Assembly: GCF_030929595.1 (NCBI RefSeq)
Contig: NZ_JAVFVR010000003.1
Span: forward strand, 124,001-188,000
From: Flavobacterium sp. LHD-85
GTDB taxonomy: Bacteria > Bacteroidota > Bacteroidia > Flavobacteriales > Flavobacteriaceae
Direction: 5' to 3'
Length of the DNA: 64,000 nt
Below are positions 62,251 through 64,000 of the stretch, piece by piece; position 1 is the first letter of the stretch, and every line of letters starts with the position of its first letter. The position numbers and the translations under genes are program-made. The notes under the pieces were generated by a model. It did not search any database. It saw only the letters and a list, made by a program, of their open reading frames with translations, and was not told the origin of the DNA.

Positions 62251-63471
62251 TTATAAATTACCAATGCTATCCAACTCTCTTTTCAGAGGTTCAATCTGAG
62301 TCATAAAACGAGTTCTGTCGTTTCCTGTCAAAGATTCTCCAGTTGGAAGATTCAAGCGAAGTGCATCTACTTGAACGCCGTTTTTCCAAAAACGGTAACA
62401 AACGTGCGGACCAGAAGCTAAACCTGTGCTTCCAACCAAACCAATTGTCTGTCCTTGGGTAACGCGCTGTCCGCGACGAACCAAGATTTTTGACATGTGT
62501 AAATATTGAGTAGAGTAGGTTCCGTTGTGTTTTACTTTTACAAAGTTTCCGTTTCCGGCAGTATATCCTGTAGCTTCAACAACTCCAGATGCTGTAGTAG
62601 AAATTGGCGTTCCTGTTGGAGCCGCATAGTCGGTTCCTTTATGTGCTTTCCAAGTATGCTGTACCGGATGAAATCTATTCATGGTAAATCGAGAAGTGAT
62701 TCGGCTGAATTTGATTGGTGTTTTTAGGAAGAAATTTTTAAGAGTTTTTCCTTGATCGTCATAATATTCAATTTTTCCAGAAGTTGTGTCTCTTTCAAAA
62801 GGGAAGGCATAAACGATTTTACCTTTATATTCAAAAAATGCCGCTTCAAGATCCTCAACACCATCATAGGTTTTTCCGTTAATGAAACGTTCTGTGAAAA
62901 TTAATCCGTAGCGATCGCCTTTTTTAAGTTTGAAGAAGTCGATAGACCAAGAAAATACTTTTGTAATTCTGCTAGCCAAAGCGGTTTCGACATCTTCGCC
63001 TCCTAAAGTTTCAGATAATGAAGTTTTTAAAACGCCTCCAATAATTTTTCTTTTTAAAGTTACTGGTTTTATTTTTTTATAAGCTTTCGCAATACTATCT
63101 CTGAAATCAATTACATAATATGTTAATGCATCAGGTTGATATATAAAAGCTTGAAGATTGTTGGTTTTATTTTTGGCGCGAAGTAAAGTAAAAGGTTTGC
63201 CGTAACGAATGCTTCTAACATTAAAAGAATCTTTTACTTGCTCAACAATATCATGCACTTTTTTGTCTCCAATATTTTGGCTTTGCAAGATTGAGCCAAA
63301 AGAATCTCCTTTTGAAATAGTGTCATTAACAACATTAAAGTCTGCGTAATTAAAACCGAATTCTATTTTTTTGGTTGCTGGTTTAGTAATTTTTGCTTCT
63401 ACTTTTTCTTCTTCTTTTTTGCATGAAAAAATAGAAAACAAGACAATTAAAATTACGACTGCTTTTTTCAA
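62251..63471 (-). CDS. M23-family peptidoglycan endopeptidase, lipoprotein
   Basis: A 406-residue lipoprotein with lipobox SIFSCKK (Cys17). A LysM/OapA-like region near residues 50-105 is followed by an extended middle and a C-terminal LytM domain (about 275-375) with the zinc ligands HKGTD, QYLHMS and GPHVCYRFW. It should cleave peptide cross-links in peptidoglycan. The start is a TTG at 63471; a stop two codons upstream excludes a longer form. It is followed by the SUKH gene after 32 bases. Confidence 0.92.
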   Translation of the reverse strand: MKKAVVILIVLFSIFSCKKEEEKVEAKITKPATKKIEFGFNYADFNVVNDTISKGDSFGSILQSQNIGDKKVHDIVEQVKDSFNVRSIRYGKPFTLLRAKNKTNNLQAFIYQPDALTYYVIDFRDSIAKAYKKIKPVTLKRKIIGGVLKTSLSETLGGEDVETALASRITKVFSWSIDFFKLKKGDRYGLIFTERFINGKTYDGVEDLEAAFFEYKGKIVYAFPFERDTTSGKIEYYDDQGKTLKNFFLKTPIKFSRITSRFTMNRFHPVQHTWKAHKGTDYAAPTGTPISTTASGVVEATGYTAGNGNFVKVKHNGTYSTQYLHMSKILVRRGQRVTQGQTIGLVGSTGLASGPHVCYRFWKNGVQVDALRLNLPTGESLTGNDRTRFMTQIEPLKRELDSIGNL

Positions 63472-63496
63472 ACTTTATAAATTTTTTGTGGTGAAA

Positions 63497-64000
63497 TTAA
63501 ACTTCAGTTTCATTTCCCCAATTGGACAATTCTTCTTCGGTCCACAATTTAGGAAAAAAGATGCGTCTTTGGTATTTTGGGTGCATATATTTTTGCCAGT
63601 CGCTTCCTCCTGTAGCTTCTCCATTGCCTTTTCCGCTTTCCAAGATGTATTTTCTTGCAGTATTAAGATGCTGCATTACCCAAGTAATGTTTACCGTTTT
63701 GTCATAATGGCGCATGGCATCAATCAATGCTGCATTTTGCTGGTCTTCAATAGGTAATTGGATGAATTTTTGCCAAAGGTTTTTTGTTTTAAAAGAAGCC
63801 ATTTGTCTTAAAAACTGCTCTTTGTATTTCTTTTCAAACTCATTCAATAAATATGATTTTTCGCCAGTGTGATAATCTTTTCCGGCAGCTTGCCAATAAA
63901 GGTGTTCAAAGCTGGTTTCCAAATCGGTATTTTCATCAAAGTTTGCTTTGTATCTTCGGTCTGTCAAATTGATAACATCTGTAGAAGCAAATTCGATTAG
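63497..64000 (-). CDS. Tryptophan 2,3-dioxygenase family protein, 5' end outside the window
   Basis: The frame continues without a start codon to the window edge (the TTG at 63967 is not convincing, since coding sequence runs on through LIEFASTDVIN). The 167 visible residues form the C-terminal half of a haem dioxygenase: WVMQHLNTARKYI and the loop ATGGSDWQKYMHPKYQRR resemble the HLxxxxR and GTGGS regions of tryptophan 2,3-dioxygenase. It would open the indole ring of tryptophan to N-formylkynurenine, the first step of the kynurenine path. The missing N-terminus holds some of the haem-binding residues, so the family call is strong but incomplete. Confidence 0.85.
   Translation of the reverse strand, partial: LIEFASTDVINLTDRRYKANFDENTDLETSFEHLYWQAAGKDYHTGEKSYLLNEFEKKYKEQFLRQMASFKTKNLWQKFIQLPIEDQQNAALIDAMRHYDKTVNITWVMQHLNTARKYILESGKGNGEATGGSDWQKYMHPKYQRRIFFPKLWTEEELSNWGNETEV

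Overview
The window looks like chromosome from a Bacteroidota bacterium close to Flavobacterium. The base composition is AT-rich. There is a SusC/SusD pair, many TonB-linked and lipoprotein signals, promoters of the TAnnTTTG type with an upstream TTG, and many small palindromic intergenic repeats. I see no rRNA or tRNA genes, no CRISPR array, and no transposase or integrase.

Layout. (1) 1-4199: the end of an outer-membrane barrel gene, lepA, and two tandem Nudix-winged-helix regulators related to the AraR/NrtR type, all on the minus strand. (2) 4839-28357: a large plus-strand polysaccharide utilization locus: SusC, SusD, a surface lipoprotein, GH2, GH31, GH97, GH39, GH3, a BACON-GH5, a sialate-O-acetylesterase-type esterase and GH95. 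The enzyme set fits acetylated fucogalacto-xyloglucan. The GH5 would cut the backbone at the cell surface. GH95, GH2, GH31 and GH3 would strip fucose, galactose, xylose and glucose, and the esterase would remove acetyl groups. (3) 28358-32278: repeat-rich DNA around a small envelope operon and an AraC-type membrane regulator. (4) 32279-42638: housekeeping and stress genes (cvpA, pheS, an isocitrate-lyase-like gene with a full Ada repair protein, gpsA, an iron alcohol dehydrogenase, and a DJ-1-type protein divergent from a LysR regulator).

(5) 42749-49641 is the most interesting region. A third Nudix-winged-helix regulator (NrtR-like) precedes a nine-gene cluster devoted to NAD+ and ADP-ribose: a PRPP-synthetase-family protein, a NADAR (YbiA-like) protein, a macrodomain protein, a KptA/Tpt1 RNA 2'-phosphotransferase, an ADP-ribosylglycohydrolase, a PPP-type metallophosphatase, a nucleoside-deoxyribosyltransferase-like protein and a NadV/Nampt. 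Two 21-bp palindromes, TTTGCGT-N7-ACGCAAA and a near copy, flank and overlap the prs promoter and are candidate operators. Several of the enzymes would release ADP-ribose from protein or nucleic acid. The first and last genes could rebuild NAD+, either through PRPP and NMN or directly through ADP-ribose pyrophosphate.

(6) 49870-64000: mostly minus-strand housekeeping genes (nadD, gmk, yicC, rlpA-like, a TonB receptor, pgi), an AraC regulator divergent from a short dehydrogenase, a SUKH (SMI1/KNR4) protein with an unknown partner, an M23 peptidase and the 3' part of a tryptophan 2,3-dioxygenase gene.

Gene functions are read from motifs and overall resemblance in the translated sequence. No database search was possible, so all family assignments need confirmation by profile search.
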